A stretch of DNA of 44,824 bases from Pontibacter diazotrophicus (GCF_003367245.1 NZ_QRGR01000041.1:1-44824), one strand, 5' to 3'; positions 8,706 to 17,632 are shown, counted from the stretch's first letter. Translations and numbers: made by a program. The notes: generated by a model from the letters alone, not told the origin.

Positions 8706-8868
8706 AGAGCTTGTTTAAATTTTGTTTTTGACAGCGAAAATGCGTGATTTTAGGTTCTGACAAAGCTCATTTTGAGCGTAATAGCAGCGCTATTGCGCGA
8801 AGAATAGCTGAAGTCAGGTTCTAAAAGCGCACATTTGCAGCTCAAAGGATAAAGTTTAAACATGCTCT
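8706..8868. repeat. 163-bp MITE-like inverted-repeat element
   Basis: The ends are agagcttgtttaaat (8706-8720) and gtttaaacatgctct (8854-8868), inverted repeats with two mismatches. Inner arms continue the symmetry: ggttctgac (8753-8761) faces gtcaggttc (8813-8821) and gcgtaatagc pairs with the opposing gctattgcgc around 8776-8798. The whole element can fold into one long hairpin and has no coding capacity, as expected of a non-autonomous element or REP-like sequence. Confidence 0.6.
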
Positions 8869-9091
8869 TGATACAGCAATGACTTCTTTTCATTTCAGGA
8901 ATTTCCCCTTTAAAAGATACACGGTCTGTAATAAATTTTGAAATTATACAGACCGTGTACAAACAAAAAGCAGCCCAATAATCCAGAAGCTTACCGTTAA
9001 ACATTTTTACCACTGATACGAAACTCACACAATTGCATCTATTTTCACTGTTATGATAGGAGCCCGTCTTCAAGCTTTAAAGTTTGTGTAT

Positions 9092-10135
9092 TTAGAGCGA
9101 CGACATATCGATCACAAACCGGTACTTCACATCGCCTTTCAGCATGCGCTCATAAGCTTCATTGATAGAGTCAATCGGGATAACTTCTACATCCGAAAGA
9201 ATATCATGTTCTGCGCAGTAATCCAGCATTTCCTGGGTCTCTGCTATACCTCCGATCAATGAGCCTGCAATGCGGCGACGGCCGAAGATCAGCGTGGCAG
9301 CATGCAGTTCGGGTGCTTCCGGCGGAACACCCAGCAATATCATGGTACCGTCTCGACGCAACAGGCTGGCGTACATATCCAGGCTTACTTTCGCGGAAAC
9401 TGTGTTGATGATGAAATCAAATGAGTTTCTCACTTCCTCTAAAGCCTTGGCATCTTTAGTTACCACAAACTTGTGTGCTCCTAAACTCTTGGCGTCCGCC
9501 TCTTTGTCCGGTGATGTGCTTAAAACAGTAACCTCAGCGCCCATAGAGGCCGCTAACTTCACAGCCATGTGACCCAGGCCTCCCAGACCTACTACTGCCA
9601 GTTTATGACCTGTTCCTACCTTCCACTGGCGGAGCGGGGAATAGGTCGTGATACCGGCGCATAGCAGTGGCGCAACACGCGCCAGGTCCTGGTCTTCCCG
9701 TATCTTAAGCACAAACTCTTCCCGCACAATGATGCGGTTTGAGTAGCCGCCATAGGTAGGCGTGTCTAAACCAGGCTCCGGGCTATTATAGGTACCGGTG
9801 AAACCTATCTCGCAATATTGCTCCAGTCCTTCAGAGCAGCTTGAACAGGAGCGGCAGGAATCAACCATACAGCCCACGCCAGCCGTTTCGCCCACCTCAA
9901 ACTTGTTTACAAGATCACCCACTTTTACGACCCGCCCCACTATCTCATGGCCGGGCACTACGGGGTACATGGCCCCACCCCACTCACTTCTGACAGTATG
10001 CAGGTCTGAGTGGCAGACACCGCAGAACAGGATCTCTAACATCACATCGTGCGGCCCTACGTCGCGGCGTTCAAAATCATAAGGTGCTAACGGCTGAACA
10101 GGATCGAAAGCGGCATATCCTTTTGCTGGAATCAT
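9092..10135 (-). CDS. Zinc-dependent NAD(P)-alcohol dehydrogenase, YahK/CAD family
   Basis: 347-residue cytosolic medium-chain dehydrogenase that reduces aldehydes or oxidises alcohols with NADP(H). The N-terminal half carries catalytic zinc ligands C41 (CGVCHSD) and H63-E64 (PGHE), and structural zinc cysteines C94, C97, C100 and C108. The Rossmann motif GLGGLGHMAVKLA lies near residue 178. The stretch GVCHSDLHTVRSEWGG and GYNSP-like TGTYNSP closely match E. coli YahK, a broad-range aldehyde reductase. Length is normal. It appears to be monocistronic, with about 930 bp before the next gene on its strand. Confidence 0.92.
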   Translation of the reverse strand: MIPAKGYAAFDPVQPLAPYDFERRDVGPHDVMLEILFCGVCHSDLHTVRSEWGGAMYPVVPGHEIVGRVVKVGDLVNKFEVGETAGVGCMVDSCRSCSSCSEGLEQYCEIGFTGTYNSPEPGLDTPTYGGYSNRIIVREEFVLKIREDQDLARVAPLLCAGITTYSPLRQWKVGTGHKLAVVGLGGLGHMAVKLAASMGAEVTVLSTSPDKEADAKSLGAHKFVVTKDAKALEEVRNSFDFIINTVSAKVSLDMYASLLRRDGTMILLGVPPEAPELHAATLIFGRRRIAGSLIGGIAETQEMLDYCAEHDILSDVEVIPIDSINEAYERMLKGDVKYRFVIDMSSL

Positions 10136-10501
10136 AGTTGTAGTTTGTTAATGTATGCATTGAAAAACGGCAACAGGCCAGAATTGTTTATGCCGGAAGA
10201 CAAGTCAGCTCAAAAAAGGGCTCCCCCCTCTCCTACTCACTTAAACCTTTTGGCCCTCATCTAACAGACGCAGTTGTGGTTGCCTATCGTGCATCTCTTT
10301 TTGCTTTTTACAAGGTGTTATTAAATAGAAAGTGAACCTTAAGGAAAAGCGGCTCCATGAGCGGCCATTTACGCAGAGGCACTGAAATAAAAAAGGGTGC
10401 CCACAAGGAGCACCCTATAAAAGCAGGTAAATAATAGAAGAGAAAGAACAGTACATTATCACCAGCGGGTATGAAACTGCGCCCACAGGCACACCTGTTG
10501 C
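10136..10501. other. Intergenic region before the alcohol dehydrogenase
   Basis: About 365 bases upstream of the dehydrogenase and downstream of the 123-residue gene. It contains the minus-strand terminator at 10389-10416 and a pyrimidine-rich patch near 10215-10235. No gene was seen. Confidence 0.6.
10389..10416 (-). terminator. Intrinsic terminator of the 123-residue gene
   Basis: On the minus strand the stem agggtgc (from 10416) and gcaccct (to 10394) is separated by a 9-base loop and followed by six T residues. It sits 86 bp past the stop codon of the gene at 10502-10873, the expected place for its terminator. Confidence 0.7.
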
Positions 10502-10873
10502 CTAATGTTTGGATTCCTTATCGTTCATTAGCCTTAACGCCGCATCTATTATTTGAATTATTTGGTCTTGTGTTTTAGCCTCCCACACACTTGTTTCAAG
10601 TTCCTTCAGCCTGTCAGTGTATTCATTGTCCGGGTTGTCAATCACCAGTTTGATCAGACCAGTTGCCAGGGCTCTACGGGCTGAGAAGCGAATCTCGTCG
10701 ACAAAACCACTAAATTCCTCTTGCCTGGCATAGCCAAACGGGTCTTCCGCTTTGCCGCAATTAAACGCATACCGGAGCAGCCCCTCGAAGCGCGCGCTCG
10801 GGTCCCTGTTATCAGAAAGTCTTATCATAAATTCGTGTGTTAGTTTGAATAGATGAACTCCCAATCCAATCAC
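10502..10873 (-). CDS. Hypothetical protein, 123 residues
   Basis: I do not recognise this family. The product is hydrophilic and predicted helical, with KLTHEFMIRLSDNRD near the start and a charged, repeat-free C-terminal half (TQDQIIQIIDAALRLMND). No membrane segment or metal motif is visible. ATG 10873 gives MIGLGVHLF; an internal ATG at 10828 (MIRLSDNRDP) is a realistic alternative. It is followed by a good terminator and appears to be a single-gene transcript, with the small winged-helix gene 165 bp upstream on the same strand. Confidence 0.65.
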   Translation of the reverse strand: MIGLGVHLFKLTHEFMIRLSDNRDPSARFEGLLRYAFNCGKAEDPFGYARQEEFSGFVDEIRFSARRALATGLIKLVIDNPDNEYTDRLKELETSVWEAKTQDQIIQIIDAALRLMNDKESKH

Positions 10874-11037
10874 AGGTTCCCCCTTCCCTTTTGTGCTTTG
10901 TCATGACGGGCAAAGGCTCGACTGTTTCAGGACTGAGTAATGTGGTTTTGCTTCTCCTCAAGCAAGCTAGCTGTTGCCCCAAAGCTCAGGCGCCTCTGCT
11001 CCACGGGCAACGGCTCATTAACTCGAACGAGGCTTGA

Positions 11038-11277
11038 TTACGCATGGGTTAGCCTTGCGCCCTCCCTTATTCCCTTATCTGTGATGGTATAGGTACAGGG
11101 GGTAACCCCAGCAAGCATACTTATGTGCCCGCTCTCGACTAATTCGTCTATCAAATACTGCAAATGGTGGTCGCTGGGGGTCATACCCAGGTTTCCCTCT
11201 CTTGCGAAATCACCAATAGTAAGTGTTTCGTGTTTGATTAATACATTCAGAACAATAATTCGGTTGAGGCTAATCAT
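11038..11277 (-). CDS. Small winged-helix-like protein, 79 residues
   Basis: Short protein starting MISLNRIIVLNVLIKHETLTIGDFAR. The order of helices (IVLNVLI, TIGDFAREGNL, DHHLQYLIDELVESGHI) followed by a short wing (GVTPCTYTITDKG) resembles a minimal winged helix-turn-helix of MarR/PadR type, consisting of the DNA-binding domain only. It may act as a small regulator or antirepressor; its target cannot be read from the window. The gene lies upstream of the 123-residue hypothetical gene on the same strand and could share its transcript. Confidence 0.6.
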   Translation of the reverse strand: MISLNRIIVLNVLIKHETLTIGDFAREGNLGMTPSDHHLQYLIDELVESGHISMLAGVTPCTYTITDKGIREGARLTHA

Positions 11278-12027
11278 AAGAGTCTTTTTAAATTATGAGT
11301 GAGTTTTCTTCAGCTTCTGCGCAAATGAAACGTTTCGCTGGTAGGCCAGATCATGGCTGGAAAGCACCGTCACTAAATTAGTCTTGGTTTCATGGTGGCA
11401 GGAAAAGGCATGTTCTATTTCCCTACATAGGTATACGGCTGGGCTGGTTTTTCAACTGTAAATTACTGATTATTAACAGGTTTTTATTAAAGGAGAGCTG
11501 GACTATGTCTTTTCTCACTTTCGCACCGGATCTAAGAATCAAAATGCGGAGGTGAAGACATACGTTTTGATGAAGCGAAATCGTGGCCAAGAAGATGAAG
11601 GCGCGTTATACTCATTAGAGAAGGCACCTCGCACTGGAACTGCAATCTTTTTCTGGGTTTTATCAGGCAGCTGTTTTCGTTGCAGGCATAGGTCCTCACT
11701 TAAGACAGCTCCATGGCCATTTTTTTAAAGGAGGCATCGAATACACGTTTGTTCATTGATCAAATTTGATGTTTATACCTGAATCTGCCCATTAAAGCCC
11801 CACAGCCAGATGTGCCAACTCTTAACACTCTCTGATTTTTATAGAACATAAACAAGTTTATAGGCTTATAAACTCTGTTCTGCAAAGCAGTCGGTAAAAC
11901 CTGATGTTTTGCAAGTACTTCCGAACCTATTCCTGATTGTCGGCTGTTCTTCATCCCAGAGAAGACCTGCATAAATCAGGAGACAGTTTTGTGCGGGTCT
12001 CTGAACGTTTCATAAATTTAGTCTCTG
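11278..12027. other. Intergenic region with a decayed IS end
   Basis: About 750 bases between divergent genes. The stretch 11627-11682 (ctcgcactggaactgcaat ... caggcagct) resembles the outer end of the IS3 remnant at 34829-34880 (ctcgcaactggaattgcaat ... caggcagcc), so it is probably a decayed copy of the same element end. No intact ORF was found. An AT-rich segment near 11460-11500 may hold promoter elements. Confidence 0.45.
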
Positions 12028-13635
12028 ATGACACACACTTTATTTGCGTACCCGGGTGGAGAAGAGGAGTACCCGAGTGGGGAAGCATTATCCTTCCAGA
12101 GGGTATTTGGGTCCTTGCCTGAACTGTACCTGGTCCTGTCTACGGACCTGTACATCCTGGCAGTGAATGATGCTTATTTGAAAGCAACGCTTACGACAAG
12201 AGAAAATATTGTAGGAAAACATGTTTTCGAGGCTTTTCCTGATAACCCTGATGTGCCGGATGCCAATGGCGTTGCGAACCTGAACTCCTCCCTGCAGCAG
12301 GTGCTCTCCACCGGCCAACCGCATGAGATGCCCGTACAGCAGTATGACGTGCCTCGCCCCCCTGAACTGGGAGGCGGGTTTGAGACGCGCTATTGGCTGC
12401 CTTTAAATACGCCGGTGCTCGACGAGGAGGGCCAGGTGCTCTATATCGTCCACCAGGTAACCAATGTTACAGAACAAGTAGCGGAACGTCAGAAAGGGGA
12501 CCAGAACGAGGTCCTGCTGCAGGGGCTGGCACACACCTCTCCTGTGGCTCTGTGGATGACAGACACCGTTGGCGCTGTCACCTACGTCAACCAAACGTGG
12601 ATTGACTGGACGGGCAGGGAGATTGAGGAACACCTGGGACAGGGCTGGGCTCTTTCTATTCTGGAGGAGGACCGGGAGCAAGCGATAGGCAAACTCCTTG
12701 GTAGTGCGCGCACCCGCGCAAACTACCAGGCAGACTTTCGGATAATTCATGCTGACGGAACCGTCCACTGGTGCTCGGCAGAGGGCGTGCCTCGTTACCT
12801 GAGTGACGGCACCTTTGTCGGATACGTAGGGTCCTGCAGTGATATCACCCGGCGCAAGCTCTCTGAAGAGCAGCTGCAGCAAGTATCAGCAGAGTTGACT
12901 GCCGCTAACCGCGAACTGCTCTTCGTTAATCAGCAGCTCTCATACACGAACGCAGACCTGGACAACTTTATTTACACGGCCTCCCACGACCTGAAGGCCC
13001 CCATTGCGAACATAGAAGGACTCCTGCACCTGATTACCGATGATTTTAGCAATGGAAACTTTGACTTGAGCAACACACAGCACGTGCTGTCTCTTATGCA
13101 GCGTGCAGTAGAACGCTTTAAGAAAACAATCGCTCACCTGACTGATGTAACCAGGCTGCAGAAAGAGCATGCTGGCGATATAGCCCAGGTAGATATCTCT
13201 AAGATGGTGCATGAGGTGCTTCTGGATATGGAGCAACCGATACGTATCTCAGGAGCCAAAGTAGAAACAGACCTGAACAGGTGTGGGGCCATTGCCTTCT
13301 CCTATAAGAACCTGCGGAGCATTGTGTACAATCTAATTTCTAACGCGGTCAAGTATCGCGCTCCGGAACGTCCTCCATTGGTCAGGGTAAGTTGCCACGA
13401 AGAGCCAGCACACATGGTGCTCGTAGTGAAGGACAATGGCCTTGGCATGAGTGACAAACAACAGGAACAGCTGTTCTCTATGTTCAGGCGCTTTCACGAC
13501 CATGTGGAGGGCTCGGGCATCGGCCTTTTCATGGTAAAGCGGATAGTGGAGAACGCCGGGGGTAAAATCGCGGTGACGAGCGCTATAGGTGAAGGAACCA
13601 CTTTTACCATCTACCTGAAGCGCCAGGAGATTTGA
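12028..13635 (+). CDS. PAS-domain sensor histidine kinase
   Basis: 535-residue cytosolic kinase. Two PAS domains lie at ~25-150 (ELYLVLSTDLYILAVNDAYL) and ~160-275 (PVALWMTDTVGAVTYVNQTW). Each ends in the usual exit motif (TEQVAERQ; DITRRK). A short coiled coil leads to the HisKA box FIYTASHDLKAPIANIEGL with phospho-acceptor H320, and the HATPase domain follows (NLISNAVKY, DNGLGMSD, GSGIGLFMVKRIVE). There is no transmembrane segment. It is followed on the same strand by a small STAS-like protein and a single-domain response regulator, making a likely signalling module. Start ATG 12028 is the first in frame that keeps the PAS fold. Confidence 0.92.
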   Translation: MTHTLFAYPGGEEEYPSGEALSFQRVFGSLPELYLVLSTDLYILAVNDAYLKATLTTRENIVGKHVFEAFPDNPDVPDANGVANLNSSLQQVLSTGQPHEMPVQQYDVPRPPELGGGFETRYWLPLNTPVLDEEGQVLYIVHQVTNVTEQVAERQKGDQNEVLLQGLAHTSPVALWMTDTVGAVTYVNQTWIDWTGREIEEHLGQGWALSILEEDREQAIGKLLGSARTRANYQADFRIIHADGTVHWCSAEGVPRYLSDGTFVGYVGSCSDITRRKLSEEQLQQVSAELTAANRELLFVNQQLSYTNADLDNFIYTASHDLKAPIANIEGLLHLITDDFSNGNFDLSNTQHVLSLMQRAVERFKKTIAHLTDVTRLQKEHAGDIAQVDISKMVHEVLLDMEQPIRISGAKVETDLNRCGAIAFSYKNLRSIVYNLISNAVKYRAPERPPLVRVSCHEEPAHMVLVVKDNGLGMSDKQQEQLFSMFRRFHDHVEGSGIGLFMVKRIVENAGGKIAVTSAIGEGTTFTIYLKRQEI

Positions 13636-13772
13636 GGCGCATCCTGTAAAGGCCGGGTAAAAGGAACAATATAGAAACACAGCAATTAGAAAAAGCGGAC
13701 ACAGTTTGAAATACACTCCCGAATTTAGTGACATAAAACATTGCAACATAACCTACCTGTTATGAATAGTTG

Positions 13773-13780
13773 TATTTTTG
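13773..13780 (+). promoter_or_regulatory. Putative Bacteroidota -7 box (TATTTTTG)
   Basis: TATTTTTG matches the TAnnTTTG consensus and lies 18 bp before ATG 13798. It falls inside the longer open frame that begins at 13741, which argues for the downstream start. No good -33 TTG element was found at the expected spacing. Confidence 0.35.
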
Positions 13781-13797
13781 CCGCACAAGGTGTAGTC

Positions 13798-14199
13798 ATG
13801 AGAAAAGAGTATTCAAACATTTTCGGGAAAGTGTTCCTGACTGTTGACATAGACAAAAAGAATCATTGGGTGCACAACGATTGGATCGGTTACCTGACAA
13901 GAGATAACGTGCAGTCAGGTGCCCTGGCATATTTGAGTGCTGTTAGGGAATCAGGGTTTAGCTGCGTGTTAAATGACAACAGCAAAGTGCTTGGTAGTTG
14001 GGACCACTCACTTGAATGGACTGCAAAGGAATGGGCACCACTGGCAGCCAAGGCCGGTATAAGGTACTTTGCCTTGATCATAACCCCAGATTCTATGGCA
14101 GAGTCCTCTGCCTCAAACTTTTCCAGTCTTATTACTGCCTTCGAGATAAAAGTGTTCAGTAATGTAACCGATGCGAAGGATTGGTTACGCTATCAATAA
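13798..14199 (+). CDS. Small SpoIIAA/STAS-like protein, copy 1
   Basis: 133-residue cytosolic protein starting MRKEYSNIFGKVF. Its central motif, LNDNSKVLGSWDHSLEW then WAPLAAKAGIRYFA, matches copy 2 at 16212 (RLNDNSDFSGPWADSVAW, GIRYLAHV). The C-terminus ends in the family's helix TDAKDWLRYQ. The alternating strands and helices suggest a SpoIIAA-like (STAS) fold, but this is an inference from pattern. It sits between a histidine kinase and a response regulator (9 bp before the latter), so a role in that relay is plausible. The start at 13798 is chosen over 13741 because of family length and the promoter-like box. Confidence 0.7.
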   Translation: MRKEYSNIFGKVFLTVDIDKKNHWVHNDWIGYLTRDNVQSGALAYLSAVRESGFSCVLNDNSKVLGSWDHSLEWTAKEWAPLAAKAGIRYFALIITPDSMAESSASNFSSLITAFEIKVFSNVTDAKDWLRYQ

Positions 14200-14208
14200 A
14201 CAGTATTA

Positions 14209-14595
14209 ATGAAACAGGTAAAGAGCATCTTAATTATTGATGATGATGCAGCCAGCATCTACTTGACCAGGCGTGTACTCAGCAGCATTTGCACTGGTTC
14301 TAATGTACAGGATGTGCAAAATGGTCTGGAAGGTTTGAAGATCCTGAAAGAAGCGAAGGAAAAGAGACAGCTCCCCCAGCTTATCCTGCTGGATATCAAG
14401 ATGCAGGGAATGGGAGGCTTCGCTTTTCTGGAGGAATTGGCGAAACTTCAATTTATCAGTCTGATTGACACCAAGATTGTGTTGCTCAGCGCATCCGAAG
14501 ACCCATCGGACGTAAAGCTGGCTCAAATGCATCTTGCGGCAGAATACGTGCAGAAGCCTCTCACGAAGGGTAAACTGCGCAGCATACTCTATTAG
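14209..14595 (+). CDS. Single-domain response regulator (CheY-like)
   Basis: 128-residue receiver domain with no output domain. Acidic pocket D11-D13, phospho-acceptor D62 (LILLDIKM), switch S94 (LLSAS) and K116 (YVQKP) are all present. Such stand-alone receivers in Bacteroidota usually relay phosphate or bind a partner protein. It is the last gene of the kinase - STAS-like - receiver group, starting 9 bp after the STAS-like stop codon, so the three genes are probably cotranscribed and the PAS kinase is the likely phosphodonor. Confidence 0.93.
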   Translation: MKQVKSILIIDDDAASIYLTRRVLSSICTGSNVQDVQNGLEGLKILKEAKEKRQLPQLILLDIKMQGMGGFAFLEELAKLQFISLIDTKIVLLSASEDPSDVKLAQMHLAAEYVQKPLTKGKLRSILY

Positions 14596-14729
14596 TAAGA
14601 GGATTTCTGTGGATGAGCCCCCAAGATTTGCATACTTATGGCTTACATGAATAATTTAACCGGCACAACGGCAATTTACACAGAAGGAGCTTTCTACTTC
14701 TCCAACTGTCTGAAGCTAAAGCAGGATTC

Positions 14730-15815
14730 TTAGTAAGCCTGGAGCAGCGTCAACATCTTTCTATCTAACTTATGCCCTTTGTAGTCTTCATAGGCAACAT
14801 CTGCCCGGCCGCTATTCAGCACACCGAATTCGCCGCGTAAATTCCATAAGGCCCAACCCCAACCGTTTTCTTTCCAGATTTCCAGGTTATCTTTCATCCA
14901 GGCCAGGGATACATCGTGGGGCGTATGTTTGTATGCCCCCCATTCGCCCACATGCACCCCTACATTTTCATTCGATAACTTCTTCCATGGCTCGAACACT
15001 TCGCGTTGCAGGCGTGCCTTGTCCCATACATCGGTTTCGGTTTGTTTATAAGGCCAGGTAGGTAAAGGCCAGGTATCGGAGCCAGATGCCCAGGACGCCT
15101 TGTAGTGCGTAAGTTGGAAAGGCCCGTAACCGCGGGTGCTTTGGCCCACCTGCAGGTCTTTGATGCCAAAAACAGGTTTGGTGCCGTATTGCATGCCATC
15201 GGCAATAATCAGGCGTTCCGGATCTTCGGACCGGATGGCTTCCACCAGCCGCGTTACCACGCGCACATAATCCGGTTCCTCTACTTTGGAGGGCTCGTTG
15301 ATTAAATCAAAGCTTAGCTCTTCATTAGGTATGCCTTTGTAGCGTTTGGCAAATGTTTGCCAGTGGAAAGCAGCGGCCTCCAGGGCTTTTTCATCTTTCC
15401 AGAGGTTTAGCGGCTCTTCCGGCGGATTGACACAGTAGCCTGGAATACGGTGGAAGTTCAGATTTACGTGTACCTTGTGCTTGCGGCCATACGCAACAGC
15501 CTGATCAATTTCTTTCAGCACCTTCTCATCCATCTGTAACCAGTTATCAGGCTTCGACCAGCAATGGTATGACATAGGCAAGCGGGCAAAATCAAAACCC
15601 CATTCGGCCATCAGCTGAAAATCCGATTCCTGGTAAGGCTGGTTACGGGCATCGTTAAACTTTTCAAGTAGGTTAAAGCCCCGCCAGCGCGGCAAGTGGT
15701 TAGGGTTGGGTTTATCACGGGCAGATAATGAAAAAGGCACTCCCACCAACCCAATGGCAGTAGCACTTATTCCTAATTTAATAAAATGGCGGCGGTTTAA
15801 GACTTCGAACTTCAT
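14730..15815 (-). CDS. Glycoside hydrolase family 5 (cellulase-type) enzyme
   Basis: 361-residue exported (beta/alpha)8 glycosidase. The start MKFEVLNRRHFIKLGISATAIG resembles a Tat-type leader (RRHFIKLG). The acid/base is E174 (LINEP) and the nucleophile E291 (VGEWG). Other GH5 markers are RWRGFNLLEKF near residue 44 and the catalytic-face HRIPGY. The likely substrate is a beta-glucan or mannan; the subfamily was not determined. It stands near rhamnogalacturonan acetylesterases and GH43, suggesting a role in plant cell-wall use. A -7-like box on the minus strand lies 27 bp upstream. Confidence 0.88.
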   Translation of the reverse strand: MKFEVLNRRHFIKLGISATAIGLVGVPFSLSARDKPNPNHLPRWRGFNLLEKFNDARNQPYQESDFQLMAEWGFDFARLPMSYHCWSKPDNWLQMDEKVLKEIDQAVAYGRKHKVHVNLNFHRIPGYCVNPPEEPLNLWKDEKALEAAAFHWQTFAKRYKGIPNEELSFDLINEPSKVEEPDYVRVVTRLVEAIRSEDPERLIIADGMQYGTKPVFGIKDLQVGQSTRGYGPFQLTHYKASWASGSDTWPLPTWPYKQTETDVWDKARLQREVFEPWKKLSNENVGVHVGEWGAYKHTPHDVSLAWMKDNLEIWKENGWGWALWNLRGEFGVLNSGRADVAYEDYKGHKLDRKMLTLLQAY

Positions 15816-15841
15816 AGGTAATCAGGCATTAAACAAACTTT

Positions 15842-15849
15842 CAAAGCTA
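15842..15849 (-). promoter_or_regulatory. Putative -7 box for the GH5 gene (TAGCTTTG)
   Basis: On the minus strand the sequence TAGCTTTG matches TAnnTTTG and sits 27 bp upstream of the GH5 start codon. A -33 TTG at the expected distance is not clear. Confidence 0.35.
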
Positions 15850-16211
15850 TATTACTTAAAATAAACCATTTATTATATCCTTTTGCAAAGCTTCTAATCA
15901 TATTTATGATAGGTTATAATGCCAAGCCTTGTAAAAGCTTGCGAAGCATCATCCTCAACCAGTACCCAATCGTTCCCCGTCCCTGCCTTGCCTGGGGCTG
16001 TAAACTGCCTCAGATTTCTATTTCTGTACTTGCCAATAAGACATCCTGCTGTACCACCAGGCGGTGGCATCGCGTAAACTTTTGTTCATATAATAAAATT
16101 CATTATTTTTACCAAAATCTGCCTATCGAAAGCTCCCACCCAATTATGGCTGCTCCAGTCAGTGATCAGAATGAATGATAAAAACCATTACTATAGCAGC
16201 CCATCTATCTT
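15850..16211. other. Divergent intergenic region, GH5 / STAS-like copy 2
   Basis: About 360 bases between divergent genes. The part near 16085-16120 (tataataaaattcattattt) is AT-rich and promoter-like for the plus-strand gene. No other feature was recognised. Confidence 0.5.
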
Positions 16212-16643
16212 ATGCTGAAGGAAGTTAAAAATGTCTTCGGAAGGACATTTTATAGAATAGAATATAAGAGCAGAGCCAACATGGTGGAAGCCATATGGCA
16301 CGGCACTGCTTCAAAGCAGGACTTAAAGCAAGCGATTATTGCCGGTTTAGAGGTACATGAGCGTACCAAGTGTGCTTACAGGTTAAATGATAACTCAGAT
16401 TTCTCGGGTCCATGGGCTGACTCGGTAGCATGGATAGAAGAGGAGTGGTTACCACGCGCCTATGCATCAGGCATCCGGTATTTGGCGCATGTAGCCCGCC
16501 CGGGTTCATTTGGTGAATCAGCGGGAGAGGCAATGCTCTGGGGTAAAATTGGGTCCCAAATAAAAGTTCAGCTTTTTGAAAGCAGAGCGGATGCGGTTGA
16601 CTGGCTGCAGGCAAAACAAAGAGAAACTGCCTCTAAATCATAA
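16212..16643 (+). CDS. Small SpoIIAA/STAS-like protein, copy 2
   Basis: 143-residue cytosolic protein, paralogue of the gene at 13798. Shared positions include NVFGRTF, RLNDNS, the spaced tryptophans in GPWADSVAWIEEEW, GIRYLAHV, and the terminal helix RADAVDWLQAK. It is monocistronic, between a divergent GH5 gene and the convergent acetylesterase. The family is unnamed to me; the fold assignment is inferred. A role as an anti-anti-sigma-like or partner-binding module is possible, but the Ser/Thr that is phosphorylated in true SpoIIAA proteins cannot be placed. Confidence 0.7.
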   Translation: MLKEVKNVFGRTFYRIEYKSRANMVEAIWHGTASKQDLKQAIIAGLEVHERTKCAYRLNDNSDFSGPWADSVAWIEEEWLPRAYASGIRYLAHVARPGSFGESAGEAMLWGKIGSQIKVQLFESRADAVDWLQAKQRETASKS

Positions 16644-16783
16644 GGCACAGGAGAGTAGTTTAAACTGTGTCCGCTTTTCCCTTTTGTTCATATTCATTTC
16701 AAGTTCAGCTGCATTCTTTCCCCGAAGCAGGCTTAACTTCTGCTGACATTGGAGCCGAAGTGAAGCCTGGGAAATTAAACAGG

Positions 16784-17632
16784 TTATCTTCCTGATGCTC
16801 CACCGGCGGCTGCTTTCCCTTGCCTTGAGAGATATTTATTCAGCTCCAGCTTTTTGTTCTGCCTGATTCCCTCCACAACGGAAGCGGCATTCACCCTGGC
16901 TCCTGCTTCGATGGTGTGGGTACGGTCGGTGGTGTTGAAATAAGTGCTTCGGACCTTCTCCTCCCCTTCTCTTTCATAGCGGTCAGCGATGATTTTGTTT
17001 AAGTCAATAAAAAGAGCGCCCTCCTGCTCTGCTGCCTCAGCGGCCCACTTTCCGTAGTCCTGGTTGTTCCGGTTCGGCTTTTCTTCGTTCCAGCTGTTTC
17101 TGGGCACAGGTGAGAGCACAATAGGTGTAGCTCCTTTTGCTTTCACTTCCTGTATAAACTGGCGGAGGTACCAGCCATAAGAATGTACCACCTCGTGCTT
17201 TTTGGTGATGAGGTTATCTATCTCCTGGATTTCATCACTATTGCTTTTGATGGTTCCACGGGCACGGAGCGTATCATTTACAGGGCTGCTGTCGTTGTGG
17301 CCGAACTGCATCATCACGTAGTCACCTGGCTTTATTTTCGGTAAAACCTTGCCCCAGTGCCCCTGTGTGCGAAAAGTGCGGCTACTGGTGCCGCCAAGGG
17401 CGTAATTTTGCACCGACACTTGTGTGGTGTCGAAGTACTCATCCAGAAAGCTCCCCCAGCCCCACAGCCCGCCGTCTCCGTTGCCCTTCCCGTTCTTCAC
17501 GGTAGAGTCACCAATGAGGTACAAGGAAGGCTTTGCCTGGTTTGTTTTTACTGCCGCACAGGAAGCTGATAGCAACAGGGACAGAAAAAGGAAATAAACA
17601 AAACTTGTTTTTCGAAACACTACTTCAGACAT
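16784..17632 (-). CDS. Rhamnogalacturonan acetylesterase (SGNH hydrolase), copy 1
   Basis: 282-residue secreted esterase that removes acetyl groups from rhamnogalacturonan I. An N-terminal hydrophobic leader ends at a possible lipobox (LSASC). SGNH blocks are clear: I is GDSTV with the catalytic Ser, II is the Gly of ALGGTSSRTF, III is FGHND with the Asn, and V is DRTHTIEAGA with Asp and His. It lies 62 bp downstream of a paralogue on the same strand, so the two form a probable operon. The C-terminal KAAAGGASGR tail is dispensable-looking. Confidence 0.9.
   Translation of the reverse strand: MSEVVFRKTSFVYFLFLSLLLSASCAAVKTNQAKPSLYLIGDSTVKNGKGNGDGGLWGWGSFLDEYFDTTQVSVQNYALGGTSSRTFRTQGHWGKVLPKIKPGDYVMMQFGHNDSSPVNDTLRARGTIKSNSDEIQEIDNLITKKHEVVHSYGWYLRQFIQEVKAKGATPIVLSPVPRNSWNEEKPNRNNQDYGKWAAEAAEQEGALFIDLNKIIADRYEREGEEKVRSTYFNTTDRTHTIEAGARVNAASVVEGIRQNKKLELNKYLSRQGKAAAGGASGR

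Larger units (their letters stand above)
8161..9091. other. Long intergenic region upstream of the desaturase
   Basis: About 930 bases with no credible gene; short open frames here have no protein-like character. It holds two repeat structures listed separately: phased GTGCnAA copies at 8651-8701 and a 163-bp inverted-repeat element at 8706-8868. A smaller inverted repeat occurs near 8925-8960, where acacggtctgta and tacagaccgtgt face each other across an AT-rich loop; it may be a terminator or an operator. Confidence 0.6.
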
